From positions 124,001 to 188,000 of the forward strand of contig NZ_JAGGKE010000005.1 in assembly GCF_017873555.1 (NCBI RefSeq): DNA of 64,000 bases, given 5' to 3'. The notes beneath the pieces are model-generated. The model did no database searches. It was not told the DNA's origin and saw nothing but the letters and a program-made list of their open reading frames with translations. Position numbers and translations under genes: made by a program. Below are positions 15,052 to 25,319 of the stretch, piece by piece. Origin of the DNA: Halorubrum trapanicum (GTDB taxonomy: Archaea > Halobacteriota > Halobacteria > Halobacteriales > Haloferacaceae). Within the stretch, counting starts at the first letter, position 1. Each line of letters starts with the position of its first letter.

Positions 15052-16407
15052 ATGGCGCAACACACCGAGGAGCCGACCGGAGTCTCACGTCGAAACACGC
15101 TCGCGACGACAGGGGCCGCGCTCGCGGCAGCCACCGGACTGGCGGGCTGTCTGGGCGGCGGGGGTGGCGGTGGCGCGCAGTTCTCGCCGATCAACGAGGA
15201 GCTCACCGTCTGGCACGCGATGGGCGGGACGAACGGCGAGACCCTCGACGGGATCGCCGCGGACTTCGAGGAACAGACCGGGACGGGCGTGAACATGGAG
15301 TTTCAGGACTCCTACGAGAACGTCCTGACGAACACCCTCTCGGCGTTCGACTCGGGGAACGTCTCGGACATGCTCCAGGTGGACTCGCTGTTCGCCCAGC
15401 AGGTGCTCGACACGGATCAGGTGCGCCCGGTCGAGGAGATCCTCCCCGACGAGTTCGACGCCGACGTCTTCCTCGACAACGTCGCGGAGTTCTTCACCGT
15501 CGACGGCGAGCTCGCCTCGCTCCCGTTCAACAACTCGAACGCGATCATGTACATCAACCGGGACGCCTTCGAGGCGGCCGGACTGGACCCCGACGACCCG
15601 CCGCGGACGCTGGCCGAGGTGCGCAGCGCGTCGGAGCAGCTCGTTGACCAGGACGTGACGCAGTACGGGATCACCTGGCCGAACCACGTGTGGTTCGTCG
15701 AGACGTGGTACGGGTTCGAGGGCGAGCTGCTGACGGACGCGGAGAACGGCCACGCCGGGACCCCGACCGAGTTCCGGACCCCCGACGCGGCCTACGACCT
15801 CTACGAGTGGTGGAAGGGGATGGCCGACGACGGTCTCTACACGAACCCGGGGATCGAGGCGTGGGGCGAGGCGACCTCGCTTTTCATCGAGCAGGAGGCC
15901 GCGATGGTGCTCACGAGCACCGCGTCGGTCGCGGGCCTTATCGCCGACTCCGAGGAGTTCACGGTCGACGCGGCTCCGTACCCGAGCATCAGCGAGACCC
16001 GCGTGGGACCGGTGATCGGCGGCGCGTCCTTCTACGTCCCCGACGGGCTGCCCGAGGACCGGTACGAGGACATCGGGCGACTGCTCGAGTACATGTCCCA
16101 GCCGGAAGTCCAGACGGAGTGGCACAAGGGGTCCGGCTACTACCCGATCACGCAGCCGTCGGTCGACGCGCTCCGCGAGGAGGGGTGGTTCGAGGAGAAC
16201 CCGATGTACGGGGTCGCGCTCGATCAGCTCCAGAACGGTGACGCGAGCGACCCGGCGACCAAGCGGGCGCTCCTCGGTCCGGCGCGGAACGTCCAGACGG
16301 TGATTCAGGACAAGTCGGTCGACATCCTGAACGCGGACGATATCGGCGGCGAGATCGAGTCGCTCAAGGCGGAGGTCGACGACGTGCTGGCCGAGTACTA
16401 CGACTGA
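15052..16407 (+). CDS. ugpB: Glycerol-3-phosphate-type ABC substrate-binding lipoprotein
   Basis: A 451-aa extracellular binding protein. Tat signal (SRRNTLATTG), lipobox LAGC near residue 35, Gly-rich spacer, then LTVWHAMGGTNGETLDGIAADFEEQTG, typical of UgpB. Motif SLPFNNSNAIMYINRDAFEAAGLDP supports this family. First gene of the ugpBAEC operon. A GGTTATACC box at 15019-15027 is about 29 nt upstream of the ATG, so the mRNA is leaderless. The adjacent phosphodiesterase supports a glycerol-3-phosphate or glycerophosphodiester ligand. Confidence 0.9.
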   Translation: MAQHTEEPTGVSRRNTLATTGAALAAATGLAGCLGGGGGGGAQFSPINEELTVWHAMGGTNGETLDGIAADFEEQTGTGVNMEFQDSYENVLTNTLSAFDSGNVSDMLQVDSLFAQQVLDTDQVRPVEEILPDEFDADVFLDNVAEFFTVDGELASLPFNNSNAIMYINRDAFEAAGLDPDDPPRTLAEVRSASEQLVDQDVTQYGITWPNHVWFVETWYGFEGELLTDAENGHAGTPTEFRTPDAAYDLYEWWKGMADDGLYTNPGIEAWGEATSLFIEQEAAMVLTSTASVAGLIADSEEFTVDAAPYPSISETRVGPVIGGASFYVPDGLPEDRYEDIGRLLEYMSQPEVQTEWHKGSGYYPITQPSVDALREEGWFEENPMYGVALDQLQNGDASDPATKRALLGPARNVQTVIQDKSVDILNADDIGGEIESLKAEVDDVLAEYYD

Positions 16408-16423
16408 CCACGAGGGCACACGC

Positions 16424-17308
16424 ATGTCAACGCGCGAGATTTTCGACAGCCGGATCGAGTCCGGGCTGCTGCTGTTGCCGACGCTCGTCGTCTCGGTCGT
16501 CTTCCTGTACTACCCGACGGCGATGGCCGTGCGGACCAGCTTCTTCGACTCGAGTTTCGGGCAGGCGGACGAGTTCGTCGGGCTGGAGAACTACGCCGCG
16601 CTGGTGACAGACTCCGCCTATCACTCGAGCGTGCTGCTCTCCGTGCTGTTCGCCGCCGTCGTCGTGGCCGGCGTCATGGCCGTCTCCCTGTACCTCACCT
16701 TCCTCATCCACGAGGTGGACACCGGGCAGGGGGTGTACCTGATCAGCGTGATCTGGCCGTACGCGCTCCCGCCCGCGGTCGGGGCGCTGGTGTTCCTGTT
16801 CATCGCGCACCCGACGCTCGGCGTGTTGACCGGGCCGATAGAGGCGCTCGGCGTCGACGTCGACTGGTTCAACGACGGCCCGCAGGCGTTCGTCGTCGTC
16901 GCGCTCGCGGCGATCTGGAAGCAGATCGGCTACAACGTGATCTTCATGATCGCGGCGATGAACAACGTCCCCGACACCCTCACGGAGACCGCGAGGCTGG
17001 ACGGCGTGAGCGGCCTCCGGCGACTCGTCTCGGTGTACGTGCCGATCATGACGCCGACGCTGTTCTTCCTCGTCGTCATCAACACCATCTACGCGTTCTT
17101 CAGCACGTTCGCGTTCGTCGACCTGCTCACGAGCGGCGGCCCGTCGAACGCGACGAACATCCTGATCTTCGATCTGTACCAGGAGGGGTTCTCCTTTTTC
17201 AACTTCGGCGTCGCCTCGGCGAAGTCGGTCGTGCTGTTCCTCGTCGTGGGCGCGCTGATGCTCGTACAGTTCCGCGTGACCGACGAGTACTCCTACTACG
17301 GTGCCTGA
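16424..17308 (+). CDS. ugpA: Glycerol-3-phosphate-type ABC permease, UgpA
   Basis: A 294-aa membrane permease with six helices. EAA loop TETARLDGVSGLRRLVSVYVPIMTP. It starts 16 nt after ugpB. The distal sequence LTSGGPSNATNILIFDLYQEGFSFFNFG is diagnostic for UgpA-like sugar-phosphate permeases. It forms the heterodimeric channel with UgpE. Confidence 0.92.
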   Translation: MSTREIFDSRIESGLLLLPTLVVSVVFLYYPTAMAVRTSFFDSSFGQADEFVGLENYAALVTDSAYHSSVLLSVLFAAVVVAGVMAVSLYLTFLIHEVDTGQGVYLISVIWPYALPPAVGALVFLFIAHPTLGVLTGPIEALGVDVDWFNDGPQAFVVVALAAIWKQIGYNVIFMIAAMNNVPDTLTETARLDGVSGLRRLVSVYVPIMTPTLFFLVVINTIYAFFSTFAFVDLLTSGGPSNATNILIFDLYQEGFSFFNFGVASAKSVVLFLVVGALMLVQFRVTDEYSYYGA

Positions 17309-17309
17309 G

Positions 17310-18194
17310 ATGCCGGCGCTACTCCAGTACGCGAAGCGCGGGGTCGACGCGCTCCGCCGCGACCGGTCGACCGAGACCGTCCGCGGCGCGAGTCCGGGGA
17401 CGCACCTCCAGCTGTGGGTGCTGGTCCTCGCAGTCGTGTTCCCCGTCGCCGTCGCGGTGATCGTCAGCACCAAAGAGACGGGCGTCGTCACGAGCCTCGG
17501 CGACCTGCTGCCCGGGAGCTACGCCGTCGAGAACTACCGCGAGGCGCTGGTCGACTACCGGTTCGGCCGGTTCATGTGGAACTCGCTGGCGATGTCGCTC
17601 GTGATCGTCGTCGGCAAGCTCGTCGTCTCCGTGTTCGCGGCGATGGCGGTCGTCTACTACCGAATTCCGTACAAGGACCTCGTGTTCCTGTTCATCCTGT
17701 TCACGCTGCTCCTGCCCGTCCCCGTGCGGTTCGTGCCGCTGTTTCAGCTGATGAACGACCTCGGGTGGAGCAACACGATCCTCGCGATCACCGTCCCGTA
17801 CGTCGCGAGCGCCACGACCGTGTTCATCCTGCGCCAGCACTTCCTGTCGATCCCGGCCTCGATCGTCGAGACGGCGAAGCTCGACGGCGTCGGCCCGCTC
17901 CGGTTCATGCTGTTCGTGCTGCTGCCGATGTCCAAGGGGGTCCTCGTCGGCGTCTCGATCATCATGTTCGTCTACGCGTGGAACCAGTACCTCTGGCCGC
18001 TGATCATCATCGACTCCGAGGCCAATCAGGTCGCGCAGGTCGGACTCCAGCTGCTCCAGGGCGACGTTCAGGGCGGCCAGCTCTCGTGGTCGCTCGTGAT
18101 GGCCGGCTCGACGCTGACGCTTTTGCCGCCGCTACTGTTGATGATCGTGTTCCGCAAACCGCTCCTGAAGACGTTCAACATCCAACAAAAGTAA
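17310..18194 (+). CDS. ugpE: Glycerol-3-phosphate-type ABC permease, UgpE
   Basis: About 294 aa, six helices. EAA loop VETAKLDGVGPLRFMLFVLLPMSKG, then YAWNQYLWPLIIIDSEANQVAQVGLQLL, typical of UgpE. The ATG at 17310 follows the ugpA stop by one base; a GTG at 17301, overlapping the ugpA stop, is an alternative start adding three residues. Operon position between ugpA and the ATPase supports the role. Confidence 0.92.
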   Translation: MPALLQYAKRGVDALRRDRSTETVRGASPGTHLQLWVLVLAVVFPVAVAVIVSTKETGVVTSLGDLLPGSYAVENYREALVDYRFGRFMWNSLAMSLVIVVGKLVVSVFAAMAVVYYRIPYKDLVFLFILFTLLLPVPVRFVPLFQLMNDLGWSNTILAITVPYVASATTVFILRQHFLSIPASIVETAKLDGVGPLRFMLFVLLPMSKGVLVGVSIIMFVYAWNQYLWPLIIIDSEANQVAQVGLQLLQGDVQGGQLSWSLVMAGSTLTLLPPLLLMIVFRKPLLKTFNIQQK

Positions 18195-18196
18195 CA

Positions 18197-19372
<1,176 letters not shown>

Positions 19373-19391
19373 CGGCGGCGACGGAGCTGTC

Positions 19392-20414
19392 TCACTCCCC
19401 GTCCGCGGCCGACACCCGCACTACCTGCTTGCCGATGTTGTCGCCGGAGAACAGCCCGAGGAAGGCGTCGGGAGCGTTCTCCAGTCCCTCCACGACCGTC
19501 TCGCGGTGTTCGAGGTCGCCGCTCGCGACCCAGCGGGCGAGCCGTTCGCTCGCCTCGCCGAACCGGGTCGCGAAGTCGCCGACGAGCAGTCCTTCGACCT
19601 TCGCTCGCACCGAGATCAGCCCCGGGAGCTTCCGCGGGCCGGTCGGGACGCCCTCGTCGTTGTAGTGGGCGATCTGGCCGCAGACCGCGACGCGCGCGTC
19701 GAGGTTGAGCTTCGTGAACACGGCGTCCGTGATCGGGCCGCCGACGTTGTCGAAGTACACGTCGACGCCGTCGGGCGCCGCCTCGTCGAGCGCGGCGCGG
19801 TAGTCGTCGGTCTCCTTGTAGTTGATCGCGGCGTCGAAGCCGAGGTCGTCGGTGAGCCAGTCGGTCTTCTCGTCGCTGCCGGCGAAGCCGACCACGCGGC
19901 AGCCGTTGCGCTTCGCGATCTGGCCGACGACCGAGCCGACCGCGCCCGCCGCGCCGGAGACGACGACCGTGTCGCCGGGCTTCGGCTCGCCGACTTCGAG
20001 GAGACCGAAGTAGGCAGTCCGGCCGGGCATCCCGAGGACGCCGAGGTACGCCTCGGGGTCTGCGACCGTCGGATCGACGGGCGCGACGTCGTCGGCGTCG
20101 ACGGTCGCGTAGTCGGCCCAGCGCCCCTCGCCGGTCACGAGGTCGCCCGCGTCGTACGCGTCGCTCGCGCTCTCGACCACTTCGCCGACGACGCCGCCCT
20201 TGAGCGTATCGCCCACGTCCCACGGCTCGGCGTACGACTCGGCGTCGCGCATCCGGCCGCGCATGTACGGGTCGACCGAGAGGTACCGGATTCGAACGAG
20301 GAGTTCGCCGGGGTCGGGAGAGGGTACGTCGGTCTCGCGCAGTTCGAAGCTGTCCATGTCCGGTTCGCCTTCGGGTCGCTCGGCGAAGATCCACTCGCGG
20401 TTGGTGTTCGTCAC
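19392..20414 (-). CDS. NADP-dependent MDR-family oxidoreductase
   Basis: About 340 aa, medium-chain dehydrogenase/reductase without zinc ligands, close to the CurA / prostaglandin reductase type of alkenal and quinone reductases. Rossmann motif VVVSGAAGAVGSVVGQIAKRNGCRVVG; NADP-type segment GSDEKTDWL; VDVYFDNVGGPITDAVF and VAVCGQIAHYN are family signatures. Start taken as GTG at 20414 (VTNTNREW); a second in-frame GTG lies at 20420. A CCTATTTGG box centred near 20443 fits both. Confidence 0.85.
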   Translation of the reverse strand: MTNTNREWIFAERPEGEPDMDSFELRETDVPSPDPGELLVRIRYLSVDPYMRGRMRDAESYAEPWDVGDTLKGGVVGEVVESASDAYDAGDLVTGEGRWADYATVDADDVAPVDPTVADPEAYLGVLGMPGRTAYFGLLEVGEPKPGDTVVVSGAAGAVGSVVGQIAKRNGCRVVGFAGSDEKTDWLTDDLGFDAAINYKETDDYRAALDEAAPDGVDVYFDNVGGPITDAVFTKLNLDARVAVCGQIAHYNDEGVPTGPRKLPGLISVRAKVEGLLVGDFATRFGEASERLARWVASGDLEHRETVVEGLENAPDAFLGLFSGDNIGKQVVRVSAADGE

Positions 20415-20539
20415 GGGCACGCTTGGAGCATCGGACCAAATAGGGTTTGGACCCCAGCAGCCGCCGTGGGGATCCGGAAGCCCGAGCCGTCTGGGGATTG
20501 GGGGATCGGCGCCGCCGAGACGTCGGACGCCGCGTCGGG

Positions 20540-21706
20540 CTATTCCTCGCTCAGCGGGATCCGGAGTCGGCCGTCGTCGCGCTCGCCGTCGATCCTCTCG
20601 ACCGGGGTGTCGTACGGCGCGGAGCGCTCGGCGACCGTCTCCCGCACCCACTCGGCGACTTCTCCGTCTGCGAGGGTCGCGGTCTCGTCGACGATCTCGG
20701 TCGGCGTGACCTCAAGGGCGGCGAGGTCGCCGTCGCGGACGACCAGCTCGAACAGCGCGCTCCGCTTGTTGCGGACGCCCTCGCGGTCGCGGTAGCTGAC
20801 GTAGTCGTCGACGAAGTCGCCCGCGTCGTAGACGATCGGCCGCCCCTCGTACACCTCGACGCCCTGGAGGACGTGCGCGCTGTGGCCGTGGACCACGTCG
20901 ACCCCCTGATCGACGAGCCACCGGCCGAACCGCTCGTGGACCCGGCGGGGTTCGGTCTCCCAGTTCGCTCCCCAGTGGAGCGAGGCGACCACCAGATCCG
21001 GGTCCGTCTCGGCGACGCGGTCGAGGGCCTCCCCGACGAGGTCGCGGGTCTCGCGCACGGCGGGGTCGAGCCGCGCGAACGCGGTCCCCGGGTCGGCGTC
21101 CGTCGCCGCGAACGCCGTCGACTGGTCCGTGAGACCGAAGGCGGCCACGGTGAGGTCGCCCGCCTCGAACGTCGCGGGGGCGAGCGCCTCGTCCGCGGTC
21201 GTGCCGGCGCCCGCGCGGGCGACACCGGCGTCGGCGAGGTGCGTCCGGGTGTCGCGGAGCGCCGGCTCGCGATAGTCAAGGACGTGGTTGTTGGCGAGCG
21301 AGACGAACGACGCCCCCGCCGCCTCAAGCGCGGGGGCCGCGAACGACGGCGGCGCTCGGAAGTAGTAGGTCTTGTCCGGCCAGCGCTCGCCGCGGTCGGA
21401 GACGCAGCACTCTAGATTCCCGACGAGCGCGTCGAGCTTTCGGAGCCGCGGGAGCGTCGTTCCCCAGACGCCCGCGGGGTCGTCGCTCTCGCCCCAGCGG
21501 TCGGCGACGCTGCGCCCGAGCATCATGTCGCCGACGAACCCGATCCGCGTGGGGTCGACGTCGGTGGCGGCGGCGTCCCCGTCGGCGGTGTCGGTATCGT
21601 CCGCACTGGCGTCGGCGGCGCCGAGGTCGGACGGAGCGGCGGCGCAGCCGGCGATACCGCCGAACCCGGCGACGCCCGAGGCGAGCAGCGCCCGACGGGA
21701 GAGCAT
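20540..21706 (-). CDS. CapA-family (PgsA-like) metallophosphoesterase, exported
   Basis: About 388 aa. Tat signal LSRRALLASG with lipobox AGC near residue 20 predicts a surface lipoprotein. The calcineurin-like CapA fold shows IGFVGDMMLGRSV, VGNLECCVSD, FVSLANNHVLDY and VVHGHSAHVLQGVEVY. Bacterial CapA/PgsA proteins take part in poly-gamma-glutamate export; the haloarchaeal substrate is unknown. ATG at 21706 preferred over GTG at 21712. Confidence 0.85.
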   Translation of the reverse strand: MLSRRALLASGVAGFGGIAGCAAAPSDLGAADASADDTDTADGDAAATDVDPTRIGFVGDMMLGRSVADRWGESDDPAGVWGTTLPRLRKLDALVGNLECCVSDRGERWPDKTYYFRAPPSFAAPALEAAGASFVSLANNHVLDYREPALRDTRTHLADAGVARAGAGTTADEALAPATFEAGDLTVAAFGLTDQSTAFAATDADPGTAFARLDPAVRETRDLVGEALDRVAETDPDLVVASLHWGANWETEPRRVHERFGRWLVDQGVDVVHGHSAHVLQGVEVYEGRPIVYDAGDFVDDYVSYRDREGVRNKRSALFELVVRDGDLAALEVTPTEIVDETATLADGEVAEWVRETVAERSAPYDTPVERIDGERDDGRLRIPLSEE

Positions 21707-21779
21707 CGTCACGTGGTCTCGACGAGCGACGACTTCAAGCCTCCGAACGGGGCGAAAGGAGTCCGTATCGGTGGTTCCG

Positions 21780-21980
21780 TTACGCGACGGCGACGCCGTT
21801 ACGCGTGAGGTAGTCGCTCGCGGCTTTGATCTCGACCGGGCTACCGATGATCCGGTACCGCTCCGGCAGCTCGACGACGGTGACGGTGAACCGGTCTTCG
21901 AGACACTCCCGGTGCCCGTCGAGCGCGTGGCGCGGGAGGACGATCTGTGTGCTGTCTCGAAGGCTCGACGGATCTGGCAT
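21780..21980 (-). CDS. Small conserved-type hypothetical protein (66 aa)
   Basis: Soluble and mostly beta-like: MPDPSSLRDSTQIVLP then FTVTVVELPERYRIIGSPVEIKAASDYLTRNGV. No recognised domain; the tail resembles a compact ligand or DNA-binding helix after two strands. Start at 21980 is supported by a minus-strand GTTATATC box around 22009-22016. Transcribed divergently from the DRG GTPase gene. Function unknown. Confidence 0.65.
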   Translation of the reverse strand: MPDPSSLRDSTQIVLPRHALDGHRECLEDRFTVTVVELPERYRIIGSPVEIKAASDYLTRNGVAVA

Positions 21981-22103
21981 TCGACGTGTCCGAGAGTTAC
22001 GCGTCGCCGATATAACCGTGTCGAAGTATCGGCGTGCCAACCACTCTCCCGGCGGCGATCCGAAGGAACACCTTTAACGAGCCGACCGGCCGAGAAACGG
22101 GTA

Positions 22104-23213
22104 ATGGGACTGGAGGAGGAGATCGAAGACCTCCGCGAGGAGATCGCCGAGACGCCCTACAACAAGTCCACGGAGGCTCACATCGGGCGCCTAAAGGCGA
22201 AGCTCGCGGAGAAAAAGGAGAAGCTGGAGAACCAGTCCTCCGCCGGCGGCGGCCACGGCTACGCGGTCGAGAAGCACGGCGACGCCACGGTCGCCTTAGT
22301 CGGGTTCCCGAGCGTCGGCAAGTCCACCCTCATCAACGCGCTCACCAACGCCGACAGCGAGGTCGGCTCCTACGAGTTCACCACCCTCGACGTCAACCCG
22401 GGCATGCTACAGTACCGCGGCGCGAACATCCAGATCCTCGACGTTCCCGGGCTGATCGAGGGCGCCGCGGGCGGCCGCGGCGGCGGGAAGGAGGTCCTCT
22501 CGGTCGTCCGGACGGCGGATCTCGTCGTGTTCATGCTCTCCGTGTTCGAGATCGAGCAGTACGATCGCCTGCGCGAGGAGCTGTACGCGACCAACATCCG
22601 CCTCGACACCGAGCCGCCGAACATCAACATCCGGAAGACGCACAAGGACGGGCTGGGCGTGACGATGAGCGACGACGTGAGCCTCGACGAGGAGACGGTC
22701 AAGCAGGTCCTCCGCGAGTACGGCTACGTCAACGCGAAGGTGACGATTCCCCACGACCTCACTATCGACGAACTGGTCGACGCCGTGATGGACAACCGCG
22801 AGTACCTCCCCTCGATGGTCACCGTCAACAAGGCGGACCTCATCGACAAGAGCTACCTCCCGACCGTGAAGGAACAACTTCGCGAGCGCGACCTGGACCC
22901 CGACGACGTGCTCTTCATCTCCGCCGAGAAGGAGCTCGGTCTCGACGGACTCAAAGAGCGCCTCTGGGAGGAGCTGGGGGTTATTCGGATCTACATGGAC
23001 AAGCCGGGCCGCGGCGTCGACTACGAGGAACCCCTAATCTTGTTCGAGGGCGACACCGTCGGCGACGCCTGTACGAAGATCGGAGGCGAGTTCGACGAGC
23101 GGTTCAAATTTGCGCGCGTTTCGGGGGAGAGCGCGAAACACGACGACCAGCAGGTCGGGAAGGGCCACGAGCTGGCCGACGAGGACGTGCTTCGGATCGT
23201 CGCTCGAAAATAG
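22104..23213 (+). CDS. drg: DRG-family GTP-binding protein
   Basis: A 369-aa translation-associated GTPase of the Obg/DRG superfamily. N-terminal coiled-coil (EEEIEDLREEIAETPYNKSTEAH), G1 GFPSVGKSTL, G2 region YEFTTLDVNPG, G3 DVPGLIEGAAGGRGGGKEVL, G4 NKAD, G5 SAEK, and a C-terminal TGS domain (IRIYMDKPGRGVDYEEPLIL). The S5D2L-type insertion after G3 is typical of DRG. Start at 22104, 18 residues before the coiled coil, chosen over long in-frame upstream read-through. Confidence 0.95.
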   Translation: MGLEEEIEDLREEIAETPYNKSTEAHIGRLKAKLAEKKEKLENQSSAGGGHGYAVEKHGDATVALVGFPSVGKSTLINALTNADSEVGSYEFTTLDVNPGMLQYRGANIQILDVPGLIEGAAGGRGGGKEVLSVVRTADLVVFMLSVFEIEQYDRLREELYATNIRLDTEPPNINIRKTHKDGLGVTMSDDVSLDEETVKQVLREYGYVNAKVTIPHDLTIDELVDAVMDNREYLPSMVTVNKADLIDKSYLPTVKEQLRERDLDPDDVLFISAEKELGLDGLKERLWEELGVIRIYMDKPGRGVDYEEPLILFEGDTVGDACTKIGGEFDERFKFARVSGESAKHDDQQVGKGHELADEDVLRIVARK

Positions 23214-23302
23214 GTCTGTGAACTGATCGCAACGGTAGAGCGGTTGTTACTCCTCTAACACGTTCCTCGTTCTCAGATAACGAGGTGACAACGGACGGAG
23301 AT

Positions 23303-23660
23303 CTGTTGAAATCCTCAGCAAGTGCTGTATTTTGACCCAGTCGCAGTCAGTACAGGCGATCATCTACCGTAGAATTCACGTGAAACAAGCGCTGCTCTCG
23401 GGTGAATGTCCGTCCAGAAAGCAGTCCTCATCGAGGTGTTTGCGTTACTCCTGACCGTACACCGCGGAGTTGCGATGCTTTCCCCTGATATGTATGCCTC
23501 GCCGGGTTCACTCCATTTCGGACTCCTCATCGGTTTTCTCGGGCTCATATACGGTCTCGCTGGAGAGACGATTAGGAATGCGTCCCAAGGCGAGTAATTC
23601 GCAGGCTTCAGCGACCAAGTGTTTCAGTCGAGGGTATGTCTAAAAATAGGATTTCAACAG
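23303..23660. mobile_element. Low-GC island bounded by 13-bp inverted repeats (possible MITE/IS remnant)
   Basis: CTGTTGAAATCCT at 23303-23315 is matched by its exact reverse complement AGGATTTCAACAG at 23648-23660. The ~360-bp interior is clearly richer in A/T than its surroundings and contains only a 63-aa membrane ORF. No transposase and no evident target duplication. It resembles a non-autonomous element or decayed insertion sequence. Structured element copy 2 starts 17 nt beyond the right repeat. Confidence 0.5.
23406..23597 (+). CDS. Small two-helix membrane protein (63 aa)
   Basis: Two hydrophobic segments (KAVLIEVFALLLTV and FGLLIGFLGLIYGLAG) separated by a polar loop; charged C-terminus. 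It lies inside the low-GC island between 13-bp inverted repeats, so it may be a cargo gene of a small element. No family recognised, and an antisense ORF overlaps it. Moderate confidence that it is expressed. Confidence 0.45.
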   Translation: MSVQKAVLIEVFALLLTVHRGVAMLSPDMYASPGSLHFGLLIGFLGLIYGLAGETIRNASQGE

Positions 23661-23676
23661 GGCCCGGACGGAGACG

Positions 23677-23944
23677 AACACCCCAAAGCCCCAGACGTGA
23701 GGACTCGCGCGCCTTGTTGCGCGCCGCGCTCAGTCGCTCGCGTTGCTCGCTCCCTCGCTGCGGTGCTTACTACGGCGTGCTTCGTCCTCACGCCTGCCCC
23801 TTTGAGTCCCGCCCAGCACGGCACCGCAGCCTCGTTCCTCCCCAGCCTCGTCGATGGTCCTCCGCTTCGCTCCGGACCATCGACTCCCTCGCACGCGCTC
23901 CTCGCGGCCGTTTTAAACGGCCGCTCGGAGGCGCGCGCCACCGC
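23677..23944 (+). ncRNA. Structured repeat element, copy 2 (candidate ncRNA)
   Basis: 268 nt, same scaffold and orientation as copies 1 and 3. CAAAG (23684-23688) pairs with CTTTG (23800-23804). Stem A CGTGAGGAC (23696-23704) pairs with GTCCTCACG (23784-23792). Stem B is 11 bp, 23850-23860 with 23874-23884. Stem C GCGC-TCC pairs with GGA-G-GCGC, capped by a GGCCGTTT/AAACGGCC hairpin. TGCGGTGC and GCACCGCA are both present. Variable stems differ in sequence from the other copies but remain complementary. A TCTAAAAATAGG stretch (23639-23650) precedes it. Six-frame ORFs here are arginine-rich and not credible. Confidence 0.6.
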
Positions 23945-24024
23945 ACCGTCCTGCTCCAACTGTCTCTGGATACCTCCCCGCGCCCGACCGAAAGGCGCTT
24001 TTCGCGGGGCCGCGACCCTCGGGT

Positions 24025-25212
24025 ATGCTCACGGTCGCGCTCGCGGGCAAGCCGAACGCCGGCAAGTCCACCTTCTACACCGCCGCCACGATGGCCGACG
24101 TCGACGTCGCGAACTACCCGTTCACGACCATCGACGCCAACCGCGGGGTGACCCACGTCCGGACGCGCTGCCCGTGTCTCGACCGCGAGGAGCGCTGCGG
24201 CAACGAGAACTGCCACGGGGGGAAGCGGTACGTCCCGGTCGAGTTGCTCGACGTGGCCGGGCTGGTGCCGGGCGCCCACGAGGGGAAGGGCCTCGGCAAC
24301 CAGTTCCTCGACGAACTGACGAACGCGGACGTCGTGTTGAACGTCGTCGACGCCTCGGGCGCGACGAACGCCGAGGGCGACCCCGTCGAGGTCGGGAGCC
24401 ACGACCCCCTCGACGACGTGGACTTCATCGAGGAGGAGATGGACCTGTGGCTCGCGGGCATCGTCGACGGCAACTGGGAAAGCGTCGAGCGCAAGTCGCG
24501 CGCGCCCGACTTCGACCTCGAAGCCGCGCTCTCGGAGCTGCTCACCGGGTTCGGCGCGACCGAGCGCGACGTGACCGCGGTCCTCCGCGACCTCTCGTAC
24601 CCCGACGACCCGAAGGCGTGGGCGGACGACGACCGCGAGGCGCTCGCGCGGGCGGTCCGCCGCCGCACCAAGCCCATCGTCGTCGTCGCGAACAAGGTCG
24701 ACGCGGCGCCCGAGGGCGCGGTCGACCGTATCCGAGAGGGGACCGACAAGCCCGTGGTCCCCGCGACCGCCGACGGCGAGCTCGCCCTCCGGCGGGCCGC
24801 GGAGGCGGGCGTCGTCGACTACGACCCGGGCGACGAGTCGTTCGAGGTCGTCGGCGACATCTCCGACGACCAGCGCGCCGGCCTCGACGCGCTCCGCGAG
24901 TCGATGGCGGACCACGACGGGACGGGGGTTCAGGCCGCGCTGAACGCGGCCGTCTACGACCTGCTCGACCGGATCACGGCCTACCCGGTCCAGGACGCCG
25001 GCAAGTGGACGGACGGCACGGGCAACGTCCTCCCGGACGCGTTCCTGCTGCCGTCGGGGGCGACCCCGCTCGACCTCGCCTACGCGGTCCACTCCGACAT
25101 CGGCGAGGGGTACCTCCACGCCGTCGACGCGCGCGCCTCGCGCCGGATCGGCGAGGACCGCGAGCTGACCGAGGGGGACGTGATCAAGATCGTCTCGACC
25201 GCGGGCCCGTGA
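24025..25212 (+). CDS. ychF: YchF/OLA1-family GTPase/ATPase
   Basis: A 395-aa Obg-related P-loop protein, archaeal subtype. G1 GKPNAGKSTFYTAAT starts almost at the N-terminus; G2 NYPFTTIDANRG; a Cys/His cluster (CPCLDREERCGNENCHGGK) typical of the archaeal branch; G3 DVAGLVPGAHEGKGLGNQFLDEL; G4-like NKVD; C-terminal TGS domain (VLPDAFLLPSGATPLDLAYAVHSDIGEGY). Family members bind ribosomes and often prefer ATP. TATA-like CGCTTTTCG about 25 nt upstream. Confidence 0.95.
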   Translation: MLTVALAGKPNAGKSTFYTAATMADVDVANYPFTTIDANRGVTHVRTRCPCLDREERCGNENCHGGKRYVPVELLDVAGLVPGAHEGKGLGNQFLDELTNADVVLNVVDASGATNAEGDPVEVGSHDPLDDVDFIEEEMDLWLAGIVDGNWESVERKSRAPDFDLEAALSELLTGFGATERDVTAVLRDLSYPDDPKAWADDDREALARAVRRRTKPIVVVANKVDAAPEGAVDRIREGTDKPVVPATADGELALRRAAEAGVVDYDPGDESFEVVGDISDDQRAGLDALRESMADHDGTGVQAALNAAVYDLLDRITAYPVQDAGKWTDGTGNVLPDAFLLPSGATPLDLAYAVHSDIGEGYLHAVDARASRRIGEDRELTEGDVIKIVSTAGP

Positions 25213-25319
25213 CCGGGCACCGAGGCGGGGGAGGGGGTCGTCGCCGACGCCGCCGAGGACTCGCCGTGCGACCGACAGGCACATGCGGGTCGCCCGAGAC
25301 GGGCCGGTAGAGAGCGGCC

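Noticed and set aside
23360-23548. Antisense 62-codon ORF over the small membrane protein
   Set aside because: Lacks hydrophobic or domain pattern; the plus-strand frame has two clear helices.
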